Assembly: GCF_937958065.1 (NCBI RefSeq)
Contig: NZ_CALFXI010000002.1
Location: forward strand, 304,483-368,482
Source of the DNA: an uncultured Steroidobacter sp.
Lineage (GTDB): Bacteria > Pseudomonadota > Gammaproteobacteria > Steroidobacterales > Steroidobacteraceae
DNA length: 64,000 nucleotides
Reading direction: 5' to 3'
In this document: positions 17,770 to 26,378 of the stretch, piece after piece
How positions within the stretch are numbered: the first letter of the stretch is position 1
Layout: every line of letters begins with the position of its first letter
The notes under the pieces: model-generated
Seen by the model: the letters and a program-made list of their open reading frames with translations, nothing else
Databases searched by the model: none
What the model was told of the DNA's origin: nothing
Position numbers and translations under genes: made by a program

Positions 17770-18955
17770 GAGGAATCTATTACTGGCGGTCGATGACGAG
17801 GCGGACTTCCTGGAGCTGATCGAGCAGATCGGCAAGGGCGTCGGCTGCACCGTCATCACGGCCGACAGTGCCGCGAGCTTTCGCGAGCAATTGTCTCAGC
17901 GGCAGCCCGCGTTGATCCTGCTCGATCTGCAGATGCCGGGCATGGATGGCATCGAGGCACTGCGTTATCTGGCGCGTCAGAACGTGACTTCCGGCATCCT
18001 GCTCGCAAGCGGCATGGATCAGCGTGTGCTCGCGAGCGCGCGCCAGCTCGGCGAGTCGCTGGGATTGAAGATGCTGGGTACGTTGCAGAAGCCGGCGATG
18101 CTCGAAGACATCGAGACGCTGCTCGCCAAGCACCTCGAGCCGAGCTCGCGCATTTCGGTCGAAGAGCTGCGTACCGCGATCGACGAGCACGAGCTGATCG
18201 TGCACTACCAGCCGAAAGTCGTGCGCGCCGCGAATGATTGGCACGTGCGCAGCGCCGAGGCACTGGTGCGCTGGCGTCACCCGCGCTTGGGATTGTTATA
18301 TCCGGGCGAGTTCCTGCCGCTGGCGGAGCAGTCCGGTCTGATCGTCGATCTCACCGACTTCGTGCTCACCGATGCGATCCGTCAGATCGGTCACTGGGGC
18401 ACCCGCGGTCTGGATCTCGGCGCGGCGGTGAACCTGTCGCCGCGGCTGGTGCAGGATCTGGAGTTCCCGGAGCGTCTGTCACGCGTGCTGCGCGAGTTCG
18501 AGGTGCGCCCCGAGCAGCTCACGCTGGAAGTGACGGAAGCGGCGTCGGTCGACGATCCGGAATTGGTGATGGATATCTTCACGCGGCTGCGCGTGAAGGG
18601 CGTCGGCCTGTCGCTGGACGACTTCGGTATCGGCACGTCATCGCTGACGCTGCTCTACAAGATGCCGTTCAGTGAAGTGAAGATCGACGGCCTGCTGATC
18701 GCCGAGATCTCGCAAAGCAAGGCCGCGGCGACCGTGGTGCGCGCCATCGTCGAGCTGGCGCACAACCTGTCGCTCACGGCCTGTGCCGAAGGTATCGAGA
18801 GCTCACCGGCGTTCGAGTTCCTGGAACAGTGCGGCTGCGACGCTCTGCAGGGCGATTTCATCGCGCCGTCGATGCCGGCGTCGGAGATCGAATCGTTCAT
18901 CGGCGTGTGGAACGGCGCGGATCATCCGCTCGTGCCAGTCGTGAGAAAAAAGTAG
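17756..18955 (+). CDS. Response regulator with EAL phosphodiesterase domain
   Basis: This roughly 399-residue protein has an N-terminal receiver (VDDEADF, phosphoacceptor Asp in LLDLQMPGMDG) and a C-terminal EAL domain that should hydrolyse c-di-GMP. Catalytic signatures are present: EALVRW, VNLSP, LEVTE, LDDFGIG, EVKID, AEGIES and a final QGD. The start is taken as the GTG at 17756 because AGGAG lies 7 bases upstream inside the kinase gene; an in-frame ATG at 17735 is the alternative. The overlap with the kinase gene indicates coupled translation and makes that kinase its likely phosphodonor. Confidence 0.9.
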   Translation: MFRRERNLLLAVDDEADFLELIEQIGKGVGCTVITADSAASFREQLSQRQPALILLDLQMPGMDGIEALRYLARQNVTSGILLASGMDQRVLASARQLGESLGLKMLGTLQKPAMLEDIETLLAKHLEPSSRISVEELRTAIDEHELIVHYQPKVVRAANDWHVRSAEALVRWRHPRLGLLYPGEFLPLAEQSGLIVDLTDFVLTDAIRQIGHWGTRGLDLGAAVNLSPRLVQDLEFPERLSRVLREFEVRPEQLTLEVTEAASVDDPELVMDIFTRLRVKGVGLSLDDFGIGTSSLTLLYKMPFSEVKIDGLLIAEISQSKAAATVVRAIVELAHNLSLTACAEGIESSPAFEFLEQCGCDALQGDFIAPSMPASEIESFIGVWNGADHPLVPVVRKK

Positions 18956-18978
18956 TTGGGTGTTCGCAATCGGGGGGT

Positions 18979-18996
18979 GGTCAGAGCGCTCTGACC
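18979..18996. terminator. Perfect palindrome between convergent genes
   Basis: GGTCAGAGCGCTCTGACC is a perfect 18-bp palindrome, flanked by G-rich and C-rich bases that extend the stem imperfectly. It sits between the convergent REC-EAL gene and the NarL-type kinase gene. It may act as a bidirectional terminator, although no T run follows. Confidence 0.5.
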
Positions 18997-19016
18997 AACC
19001 CCGGACGACCAACGTC

Positions 19017-20483
19017 CTAGCCGCCGGCTGCCGCCAGGCGCTTCTTGTCCTTCGATTGCCGCAGCAGATGCAACGGTGCCGTCAGCGTAATGCGCGTGCC
19101 CGCGCCGGGCTCGTCGAAACTGATCGTGCCGCCGAGCATGCGCGCGCGGTATTCCATGATCTTCAAGCCCATGCCGGGGCGGCCTTGCGCGAGCCCCGCG
19201 CTCAAGCCGATGCCGTCGTCGGCAATCGACAGTTGCAGCTTGCGCCCGGTCGAGCGCAGATCGATGTTGATCGACGTGGCGCGCGCATAGCGAGCCGCGT
19301 TGGTCGACGCTTCCTGCGCGATTCGATACAGATGAGTGGCCGCGCCCTCTTCGAGGTCGGGCAGTTTTTGTCCACCCATCGTGAAGGTGCACTCCAGGCT
19401 GTACATATCGGTGCAGCGAGCCACCAGGTGCTTCAGGGCCTCCGGCAGACCGCCGCGCTCCAGATTCACCGGCGCAAGCCCGCGGGCCAGCGAGCGCGTG
19501 CTCTGAATCGCACGCGCCAGCAGATCGGTGATCTTGGTGACTTGCGCCGAGTACTGCGGTGACTCGCGCGCCATCTGCATCTCCAGGCCTTTCATCAGCA
19601 GCGACAGACCGGTGAGCTCCTGGCCGAGGCCGTCGTGCAGGTCGCTGCCGAGGCGGCGCTGCTCGCGGTTGGAGATTTCCAGGATCTCCTGCTCCAGCTC
19701 CTTACGCTGCGTCACTTCCTGCACCGTGCAGACCAGGCCCGATACGCTGTCGTGATCGCGCAGAGGTACGTGCGTGATCGTGAACCAGCGGACCGAGCCG
19801 TCGAGACCGATCCAGGCGCGTTCCTGATCGGTGAGCGGTCGACCGGTGCGCATGGTGGTTGCGGCCTGCGCTTCGATGTCCACCACGTTCTCTTCGGTCC
19901 ACAACTCGGAGAGGCGCCGGCCGAGCACCTCCTCGCGCGTCTTGTTCAACGTTTCCAGCAGCGCGCGATTGACGATGGTCACGCGATTGTCGGTGTCCAC
20001 CGCGTAAATGATCTCGGGCAGGCTGTCGATCAGCGTGCTGAGCAGGACGCGTTGCTCTTCCAGCGCGGTCTCGGCCCGACGCCGCTCGCGACGCACGCGC
20101 GCTTCGGACAACGCGCGATTGACCACCATGGGCAGGCGTTGCAGTCGATCCTTCAGCACGTAGTCGGTGGCGCCGCTCTTGAGCGCTTCGATCGCGCGCT
20201 CTTCGCCGAGCGAGCCGGAGACGAAAATGAAGGGAATGTCGGCCGATCGCTCCAGCACGATGCGCAACGCCGTGAGACCATCGAAGCCGGGCAACGTGTA
20301 GTCGGCCAGCACCAGATCGGGCGGTGTGCCGGCGAGTGCCGCGCGAAAATCGCTCTCCGAGATCACGTGTCGCCAGCGGATCTCCAGATCGTTCTTCGCC
20401 AGCTGCAATTGAATCAGCTCGGCATCGTTGGCATCGTCCTCCAGCAGGACGAAGTGCAGCGGTTCTGTAGAATCCTTTTTCAT
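19017..20483 (-). CDS. REC-PAS-HisKA_3 sensor kinase (NarL-type)
   Basis: This 488-residue protein starts with a receiver domain (VLLEDDANDAE, Asp in LADYTLPGFDG). A PAS domain with PAC motif follows (about residues 145-260), then a HisKA_3 dimerisation domain with REQRRLGSDLHDGLGQEL, and an HATPase domain ending in GMGLKIMEYRARMLGG. Such kinases partner LuxR-type regulators. The start at 20483 (MKKDSTEP) was chosen because upstream codons are not protein-like. The gene is divergent from the LuxR regulator at 20632, its probable partner. A receiver at the N-terminus of the kinase suggests input from another phosphorelay, perhaps the neighbouring hybrid kinases. Confidence 0.88.
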   Translation of the reverse strand: MKKDSTEPLHFVLLEDDANDAELIQLQLAKNDLEIRWRHVISESDFRAALAGTPPDLVLADYTLPGFDGLTALRIVLERSADIPFIFVSGSLGEERAIEALKSGATDYVLKDRLQRLPMVVNRALSEARVRRERRRAETALEEQRVLLSTLIDSLPEIIYAVDTDNRVTIVNRALLETLNKTREEVLGRRLSELWTEENVVDIEAQAATTMRTGRPLTDQERAWIGLDGSVRWFTITHVPLRDHDSVSGLVCTVQEVTQRKELEQEILEISNREQRRLGSDLHDGLGQELTGLSLLMKGLEMQMARESPQYSAQVTKITDLLARAIQSTRSLARGLAPVNLERGGLPEALKHLVARCTDMYSLECTFTMGGQKLPDLEEGAATHLYRIAQEASTNAARYARATSINIDLRSTGRKLQLSIADDGIGLSAGLAQGRPGMGLKIMEYRARMLGGTISFDEPGAGTRITLTAPLHLLRQSKDKKRLAAAGG

Positions 20484-20631
20484 GTCAGTGTGCCCAAGTC
20501 GTGACGGGCGCGCGGGGGTGGAACGTATCACCCTGAGGGTGTTGTGGAAAATGGGGATTGCTCCATGCTCGTGCCCTCGCAACATTGACCGTACCACGGG
20601 GGCGTGAAGCAGCCCCTTTCGAGGAAAGACC

Positions 20632-21327
20632 ATGGCCGATCCAACGAGGATCCTGATCGTCGATGACCATCCGTTCGTGCGCGAAGGGTTGAAGCAACTG
20701 CTGGCAGGGCAGAGCGAATTCGTCCTGCAGGCAGAAGCGGCCTCGGTGCAGGCGGCGCAAACCGCCATTGCCGGCGAAGAGCCCGACGTCGCTGTCGTCG
20801 ATCTGGCCCTCGGTCCGGATGACGGCATCGAATTGGTGCGCTGGATTCGCAGTGACCATCCAAATGTACGTGTACTGGTGCTCTCGATGCAGGACGAAGC
20901 GCTCTATGCCGAGCGGCTGCTCCGCCTCGGAGTCAGTGGTTATGTCATGAAGAACGTCGCAGGCACGGACTTCCTGGGCGCGTTACGCAAGGTGGCTCGT
21001 GGCCAGCGACACGTCAGTTCGGCGATGGGCGAGCGCCTGCTCAGCCAGGTCGCCCGTGGCCGCTCGCCCGCGGCCGACGAAGACCCGGTCTCGGCGTTAA
21101 CCGATCGTGAGCTCGAAGTGTTTCGACTGATCGGTGAAGGCATCAGCACCCGCGAGATTTCCCAGCGGCTCGACCTGTCGATGAAGACGGTCGATGCGCA
21201 TCGGCGTCACATGCGCGAGAAGCTGAATCTGCGCTCGACCAGTGAGCTGATTCGCTACGCGACGCAGTGGGTCTCCGATAAAGGCGGTGCTTCGGATGCC
21301 GCCGCGTCCCCCGGTGGGACGCACTGA
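20632..21327 (+). CDS. LuxR/NarL-family response regulator
   Basis: This 231-residue regulator has a receiver domain (LIVDDHPFVREG, Asp in VVDLALGPDDG, Lys in YVMKNV) and a C-terminal LuxR helix-turn-helix (LTDRELEVFRLIGEGISTRE, then KTVDAHRRHMREKL). It should bind DNA when phosphorylated by a HisKA_3 kinase, most likely the divergent one. Its targets are unknown. An imperfect stem-loop follows at 21347-21380. Confidence 0.92.
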   Translation: MADPTRILIVDDHPFVREGLKQLLAGQSEFVLQAEAASVQAAQTAIAGEEPDVAVVDLALGPDDGIELVRWIRSDHPNVRVLVLSMQDEALYAERLLRLGVSGYVMKNVAGTDFLGALRKVARGQRHVSSAMGERLLSQVARGRSPAADEDPVSALTDRELEVFRLIGEGISTREISQRLDLSMKTVDAHRRHMREKLNLRSTSELIRYATQWVSDKGGASDAAASPGGTH

Positions 21328-21346
21328 GTAAAAACTACTGGCCCTT

Positions 21347-21380
21347 CGCAGTGAGTGTGACAAGCATCACACTCGCTGCG
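21347..21380 (+). terminator. Stem-loop after LuxR regulator
   Basis: Arms CGCAGTGAGTGTGA and TCACACTCGCTGCG pair over 14 positions with one mismatch and enclose a 6-base loop. It lies 20 bp downstream of the regulator stop. It is followed by only a few Ts, so a terminator role is likely but not certain. Confidence 0.5.
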
Positions 21381-21622
21381 TTCCCTCAATCTTCGCATCG
21401 TTCGCGCGCCACATATAAGTAATTGCCGTGCTTGGCTTTATCTGATCGAGCGAGAAACACGCCACAGTCCAGGCAAAGACGCGCACACCGCCTGTGACAT
21501 TAAGGGACTGGCTGATATCCCCTACAACGCCGCTACAACACCATGGTGCCCATAGTGCGTGGGCGGCTTGTGCTGCCCTCACGCGTTCTGCCTTTGTCGC
21601 CCCCCGCAGGGAACAGCACGGC

Positions 21623-23104
21623 TTGAATATTGCGAAAACATTCGACCTTCCGCTCGGCGGCGCCACGCCCGTCGAGGCTGGGCTGCGCACGACGCTGCAG
21701 ACGGACATGATCCGGCAGCTGGTCGGCGCGGTCGCCGAATTCGTTTTCGTGGTCGATCGCGGCCTGCGGGTGCTGATGGCGAACCGCGGCATCGGTGAGC
21801 GCTCGGCCAAGCAGCTCGAAGGCGCGCTGGTGACCGACTTGTTCCCGCAGAGCCTGCATGCCCGCGCTTTGTCGACCATGCATCGAGTGCTGGCCAATGG
21901 TCAAGTGGACGGCTACGTCGCCGAGATCGAAGGCAACGATGGTCAGTCCCGTCATTTCGATGTGCGTGTGAGTCCGATCCGCGACGAGCAGAAAATCGTC
22001 GCACTCGCGGTGGTGACCACCGAAACCACCGAACAGATTCGGGCCGAGCGCGCCATCGCGACCCAGGCCCGCATGATCGAATCCATGCTCGAAGGGGTCG
22101 CGGTGATCAACGAGCAGGGCGTGATCGAGATCACCAATCCGGCCTTCGACATGTTGTTCGGCTATCGGCGCGGCGAGCTCATCGGTCGCAACATGGCGCA
22201 GCTGGCGGGCTGGCCGTTCGAGCAGCCCGAGCGTTGGCAACCGCTGTCAGCGAAACAGGGCCGCTCCATGCAGGTCGAGTTCGACGGCCGGCGCGGCGAC
22301 GACAGCCATTTCGCCGCGCTCGGCGTGCTGTCCCGCTTCGAAGTCGCGGGCCGCAATCACAGCCTGCTGGTGCTCCAGGATGTCAGCGAGCGCAAGCAGC
22401 TGGAGCGCGCCATTCTGCAGGCGGTCAGCCGTGAGCAATATCGCATCGGTAATGATCTGCACGACGGCCTGGGTCAGGAGTTGACCGGCATCGCGCTGAT
22501 GTTGCGCGGTCTGGCCGGCCGGCTGACCAGCGAATACCCGACGATTCTGCCGGAAATAGAAGGTATTACCCGGCTGGTGAACAGCTCGATCGAGAGCACG
22601 CGCGCGCTCGCTCGCGGCTTGTCGCCGGTGAATCTGGAGCGCGGCGGCCTGTCCGATGCGCTCGAAGGCCTGGCGATGCATGCGCAGGAGCTTTATGGGG
22701 TCGATGTCACTTGTACTCATCGAGTGAAGACGATTCGCCCGATGAGCACCGAGCTGGCCAATCATTTGTATCGGATTGCGCAGGAAGCGGTTCGCAACGC
22801 GGTCCGCCACGGCCAGGCGCGGTCTATACGACTGCATTTACATGGGGCTCGCGCTAAGGTTCGGCTGACGGTAACCGACGACGGCATTGGCATGCCGACC
22901 GACGCGGTGGACGCGCCGGGCATGGGCCTGAAGATCATGCGCTACCGCGCACGGATCCTGGGCGGCGAAGTTCGCTTCGAGCGCGGCACGCCGGACAGCG
23001 CCGCCACCGAGGGTCGGCCTGGCACGCGGATCATCTGCGAATGTCCGCTCGATCCGCCGGCCGATGCCGCGAAGGCACGCCGCCCCCGTCGGCGCGCCAG
23101 CTGA
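21623..23104 (+). CDS. PAS-PAS-HisKA_3 sensor kinase (NarL-type)
   Basis: This protein of about 493 residues carries two PAS domains and a HisKA_3 domain with REQYRIGNDLHDGLGQEL, followed by an HATPase domain (DDGIGMP, then GMGLKIMRYRARILGG). The start is uncertain. The TTG at 21623 has AGGGAA upstream and begins a plausible N-terminus, whereas a GTG at 21494 would add 43 residues of low quality and an ATG at 21707 would shorten the first PAS domain. The kinase core is closely similar to that at 19017-20483 but lacks its receiver. The next gene downstream, a LuxR regulator, is the expected partner. Confidence 0.85.
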   Translation: MNIAKTFDLPLGGATPVEAGLRTTLQTDMIRQLVGAVAEFVFVVDRGLRVLMANRGIGERSAKQLEGALVTDLFPQSLHARALSTMHRVLANGQVDGYVAEIEGNDGQSRHFDVRVSPIRDEQKIVALAVVTTETTEQIRAERAIATQARMIESMLEGVAVINEQGVIEITNPAFDMLFGYRRGELIGRNMAQLAGWPFEQPERWQPLSAKQGRSMQVEFDGRRGDDSHFAALGVLSRFEVAGRNHSLLVLQDVSERKQLERAILQAVSREQYRIGNDLHDGLGQELTGIALMLRGLAGRLTSEYPTILPEIEGITRLVNSSIESTRALARGLSPVNLERGGLSDALEGLAMHAQELYGVDVTCTHRVKTIRPMSTELANHLYRIAQEAVRNAVRHGQARSIRLHLHGARAKVRLTVTDDGIGMPTDAVDAPGMGLKIMRYRARILGGEVRFERGTPDSAATEGRPGTRIICECPLDPPADAAKARRPRRRAS

Positions 23105-23113
23105 ACGAGTCAT

Positions 23114-23220
23114 CGAAACGGCCTCGGCCGCTTCGAACAGTCAAAGTAGTCCGGCAAAAGTCGCGCCTTTTGCCGGACGTTGTCGAAAGGGCCTCGGCCG
23201 CTTTCGACCAGTCAAAGTAG
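23114..23220 (+). repeat. Two near-identical 36-37 bp repeats around a hairpin
   Basis: The copy at 23114-23149 and the copy at 23184-23220 share the same order: a self-complementary core (CGAAA...GGCCTCGGCCG...TTCG) followed by AGTCAAAGTAG. Between them, 23151-23176 forms a perfect 10-bp stem (CCGGCAAAAG paired with CTTTTGCCGG) like a terminator or attenuator. The second copy ends inside the ribosome-binding region of the next regulator. The arrangement suggests local control of the kinase-regulator ratio. Confidence 0.65.
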
Positions 23221-23231
23221 GAGTGATTGAA

Positions 23232-23954
23232 ATGAGCGTTGGGCCTTCTCTGTTCAAACCGGCACACAAGCCCCCTGGTGTGTCCAAGGACCAGAAGCGC
23301 CGCGTGCTGATCGTCGACGACCATCCCATCGTCCGTCAGGGATTGCGGCGCTTGATCGAAGCCGAGGCGGATCTGGAAGTGTGCGGTGAGGCCGAGACGG
23401 CCCGCGAAGCAAAGTCGATGATCCGCGAGCAGGAGCCGGATGCCGTGATCGTTGACGTGTCACTGAAGCAGGGCGATGGCCTGGAACTGGTGAAGGACGC
23501 GCGCGCCCACTACCCGGCGCTGCCGTTGCTGGTGCTGTCGATGCACGACGAGGCGATCTATGCCGAGCGCATGCTGTCGGCGGGTGCGAATGGTTACATC
23601 ATGAAGCAGGCCGCCTCGGATCAATTCCTGATCGCGCTCCGGCGCGTGCTCGACGGGGGCATCTACGTGAGCGAAGCCGTCGGCAACAGCATGATCGAGA
23701 AGTTCGCCTCCGGCGGGGCGTACATCTCCTCGAATCCGGTCGACAGCCTGACCAACCGCGAGCTGCAGGTGCTGCACATGATCGGCAAGGGCCTGTCGAC
23801 CCGACAGACCGCGGAAGCCTTGAACCTGAGTGTCAAAACCGTGGAATCGCATCGTCAACGCATCAAGCGCAAGCTGTCGCTGCGTACTTCGGCGCAACTG
23901 ATGCAATACGCGGTCAACTGGTATGCCGGGAGGGAACCGGGCGCGAAGCCTTAA
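23232..23954 (+). CDS. LuxR/NarL-family response regulator
   Basis: This 240-residue protein has a short N-terminal leader, a receiver (LIVDDHPIVRQG, Asp in VDVSLKQGDG, Lys in YIMKQA) and a LuxR helix-turn-helix (LTNRELQVLHMIGKGLSTRQ). The ATG at 23232 has AGGAG upstream. It is paired with the kinase at 21623 and is a paralogue of the regulator at 20632. It ends 24 bp before the next hybrid kinase. Confidence 0.92.
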   Translation: MSVGPSLFKPAHKPPGVSKDQKRRVLIVDDHPIVRQGLRRLIEAEADLEVCGEAETAREAKSMIREQEPDAVIVDVSLKQGDGLELVKDARAHYPALPLLVLSMHDEAIYAERMLSAGANGYIMKQAASDQFLIALRRVLDGGIYVSEAVGNSMIEKFASGGAYISSNPVDSLTNRELQVLHMIGKGLSTRQTAEALNLSVKTVESHRQRIKRKLSLRTSAQLMQYAVNWYAGREPGAKP

Positions 23955-23978
23955 CTGCTCGCGCGCGACCGCGCCACA

Positions 23979-26378
23979 ATGAACTCACTGGAAGGCCTGC
24001 TCGGCGGGAACCTCGTCAGCCTGGCCGTGGGCGTAGCCCTCGGCCTGGTGCCGGCGATCATTTCTCTCGCGCTGCTGGGCAAGCTCCGCGCCCACCTGCG
24101 CCGCCGGCACGCGCAGCTCACTGCCGCCAATCGACGCAACCAATCCATCGTCGAGGGCTCGGGCGAGGGCGTGCTCGAGCTCGATAACGTCGGTCATGTT
24201 CGCTACGCCAATCCGGCGGCGGCGAAGATGCTCGGCTACGAGACCGAAGAGCTGGCCGGGCTCGACTATCGCGTCCTCATCAATACGCAAGAGGACGGAG
24301 ATTCGCGCACGGACCCGGTTCGTCGCGTGCGTTACACCACCGACATCATGCGTGGCGTCGGCGCGCTGTTGCGCAAGAAGAACGGTACGTTCCGTCCGGT
24401 CGAATACAAGATCCTGCCGGTGACCGAAGAAGGCGCGTCGGTAGGCACCGTGCTGGTGTTTCGCGATATCGGCGAGCGCGTGCGGCTCGACAATCTGCTC
24501 AAGGACATGCAGGCCACCGCCAAGATCGGCGGCTGGGAATACGACGTCACCAGCAAACAATTGCATTGGACCGAGGCGCTGTACGCCATCCACGATCTGC
24601 CGGTCGGGCATCTGATCGATGTCGAGGCGCATCGGGCGTTCTTTCATCCCGAAGACCGCGTCAAGATGCAAAACGCCGAGCGCATGGCGATCGATGCCGG
24701 TTTGCCGTCCGATCTGCTGTTACGAATGACCAGCGCGCGGGGCCGTCAGCTCTGGGTGCGAAGCATCGTCAAAGCCGAGCGACGCGGCGGCAACACGGTG
24801 CGTCTGCATGGCACGATCCAGGACGTGACCGATCTGGTCAGTGCCGAGCGCAAGCTGCGCGAGACGCGCGATTTCTTCGAGCTCACATTGAATGCCGTGC
24901 CGACGCCGGTGACCTACGTCAACGCGAACATGATCGTGACGTACGTGAACCGCGCGCTGGAAGAATGGCTCTCGCAGCCCGCCGACTCGGTGCTCGGCCG
25001 GCCGCTCCGGGAGAACGTCACCGACGAGCAGTTCGCCGAAATCGATCCGCTGATCAAAAAAGTCATGGCGGGCGAGTTCGTGCGCGTCACCCAGAGCGGC
25101 GTGCGCAACGGCCGGCATCGCGAGTGGCAGAATCATTTCGTGCCACAGCTCGGCCCGAACGGCGAAGTGCTGGGGTTCTTCTCCATCGTCTACGACCTCA
25201 CCGAGCAGAAGCGCCTCGAAGCGCGCCTGCTGCAGGCGCAGAAGATGGAAGCGATCGGCCAGCTCACCGGCGGCATCGCACACGACTTCAACAATCTGCT
25301 CGGCGTGGTCATCGGCAACCTGCAGTTGCTCGATCGCAGCGTCGCCGAGACGCCGACGCTGGCGAGAAAGGTTCATACGGCCATGCGCGCCGCCGCGCGC
25401 GGTGCCGATCTGACGCGTCGTCTGCTTGCGTTCGCGCGTCGCCAGATCCTGGAACCGGCGGTGCTCGATCTGAATCGTCAGCTGTCCGGCTTGAGCGAGC
25501 TGGTCCAGCGCACCATTGGTGAATCGATCGAAGTGCGCATGATCCAGGCGCACGATCTGTGGCACACCAGCGCCGACCCGGGGCAGTTCGAGAATGCGAT
25601 CCTGAATCTGGCCATCAACGCGCGCGACGCCATGCCCCAGGGCGGTCGACTCACCGTGCGCACTCAGAACGTCACGCTCGACGCCAAGTTCTGCGGCGAA
25701 TATCCCTCGATCGAACCCGGCGATTTCGTGGCCATCAGCGTCAGCGACAATGGCGTCGGCATGGAGCCGGAGGTGCTCAAGCGCGTGTTCGAGCCCTTCT
25801 TCACGACCAAGGAATCGGGCAAGGGCAGCGGCCTGGGCCTGGCGATGGTCGGCGGCTTTGCCGAGCAGGCCGGCGGCATCGCCACCATCGAAAGCACGGT
25901 TGGGGTGGGCACGACGGTCACCATCTTCCTGCCGCGCTCGAAAGAGGAACAATCGGATCGCGAAGACACCATCGTCACTCGGGTCGCCCCGGGCGGCACC
26001 GAGACCATCCTGGTGGTCGAAGACGATGCGGATCTACGCGATACCGTCGTGACCGCGCTGACCCAGCTAGGTTACCGCGCGCTCGCGGCTGCCAATGGTG
26101 CGGCGGCGGTGCGCATTCTTTCCGGGCCGGAACGCATCGATCTGTTGTTCACCGACGTGATGATGCCCGGGGGCATGCTCGGACCGGCGCTGGCCAAGCG
26201 CGCTCGGGAATTGCGGCCGGACATCGATGTGCTCTTTACTACCGGCTACGCCGACAACGCCGTGCTCGCGGGGACCGCCGGGCTCACGTCGTCGGATGTA
26301 ATCCATAAACCCTATCGCAACGAAGACCTGGCTATGCGTATCCGCCATGTCCTCGATAGGGAGGCCCGTGTCGCCTGA
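23979..26378 (+). CDS. Membrane-tethered PAS hybrid histidine kinase with C-terminal receiver
   Basis: This 799-residue protein has one N-terminal membrane segment at about residues 10-33, then three PAS-type domains, and a HisKA domain with His435 in GGIAHDFNN. An HATPase domain (GSGLGLAMVGGF) and a receiver with Asp726 in FTDVMMPGG complete it. Its kinase-receiver half closely parallels that of the protein at 15070-17769, with the main difference being the membrane anchor and fewer PAS domains. The following REC-EAL gene starts inside its 3' end. Both copies therefore form the same two-gene module. Confidence 0.9.
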   Translation: MNSLEGLLGGNLVSLAVGVALGLVPAIISLALLGKLRAHLRRRHAQLTAANRRNQSIVEGSGEGVLELDNVGHVRYANPAAAKMLGYETEELAGLDYRVLINTQEDGDSRTDPVRRVRYTTDIMRGVGALLRKKNGTFRPVEYKILPVTEEGASVGTVLVFRDIGERVRLDNLLKDMQATAKIGGWEYDVTSKQLHWTEALYAIHDLPVGHLIDVEAHRAFFHPEDRVKMQNAERMAIDAGLPSDLLLRMTSARGRQLWVRSIVKAERRGGNTVRLHGTIQDVTDLVSAERKLRETRDFFELTLNAVPTPVTYVNANMIVTYVNRALEEWLSQPADSVLGRPLRENVTDEQFAEIDPLIKKVMAGEFVRVTQSGVRNGRHREWQNHFVPQLGPNGEVLGFFSIVYDLTEQKRLEARLLQAQKMEAIGQLTGGIAHDFNNLLGVVIGNLQLLDRSVAETPTLARKVHTAMRAAARGADLTRRLLAFARRQILEPAVLDLNRQLSGLSELVQRTIGESIEVRMIQAHDLWHTSADPGQFENAILNLAINARDAMPQGGRLTVRTQNVTLDAKFCGEYPSIEPGDFVAISVSDNGVGMEPEVLKRVFEPFFTTKESGKGSGLGLAMVGGFAEQAGGIATIESTVGVGTTVTIFLPRSKEEQSDREDTIVTRVAPGGTETILVVEDDADLRDTVVTALTQLGYRALAAANGAAAVRILSGPERIDLLFTDVMMPGGMLGPALAKRARELRPDIDVLFTTGYADNAVLAGTAGLTSSDVIHKPYRNEDLAMRIRHVLDREARVA

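Noticed and set aside
24720..25952. Long minus-strand frame opposite the hybrid kinase at 23979
   Set aside because: The plus-strand frame carries complete HisKA, HATPase and receiver motifs; the antisense product is His/Arg/Asp-rich and lacks domains. The same applies to 39802-41553 and 47574-48587.
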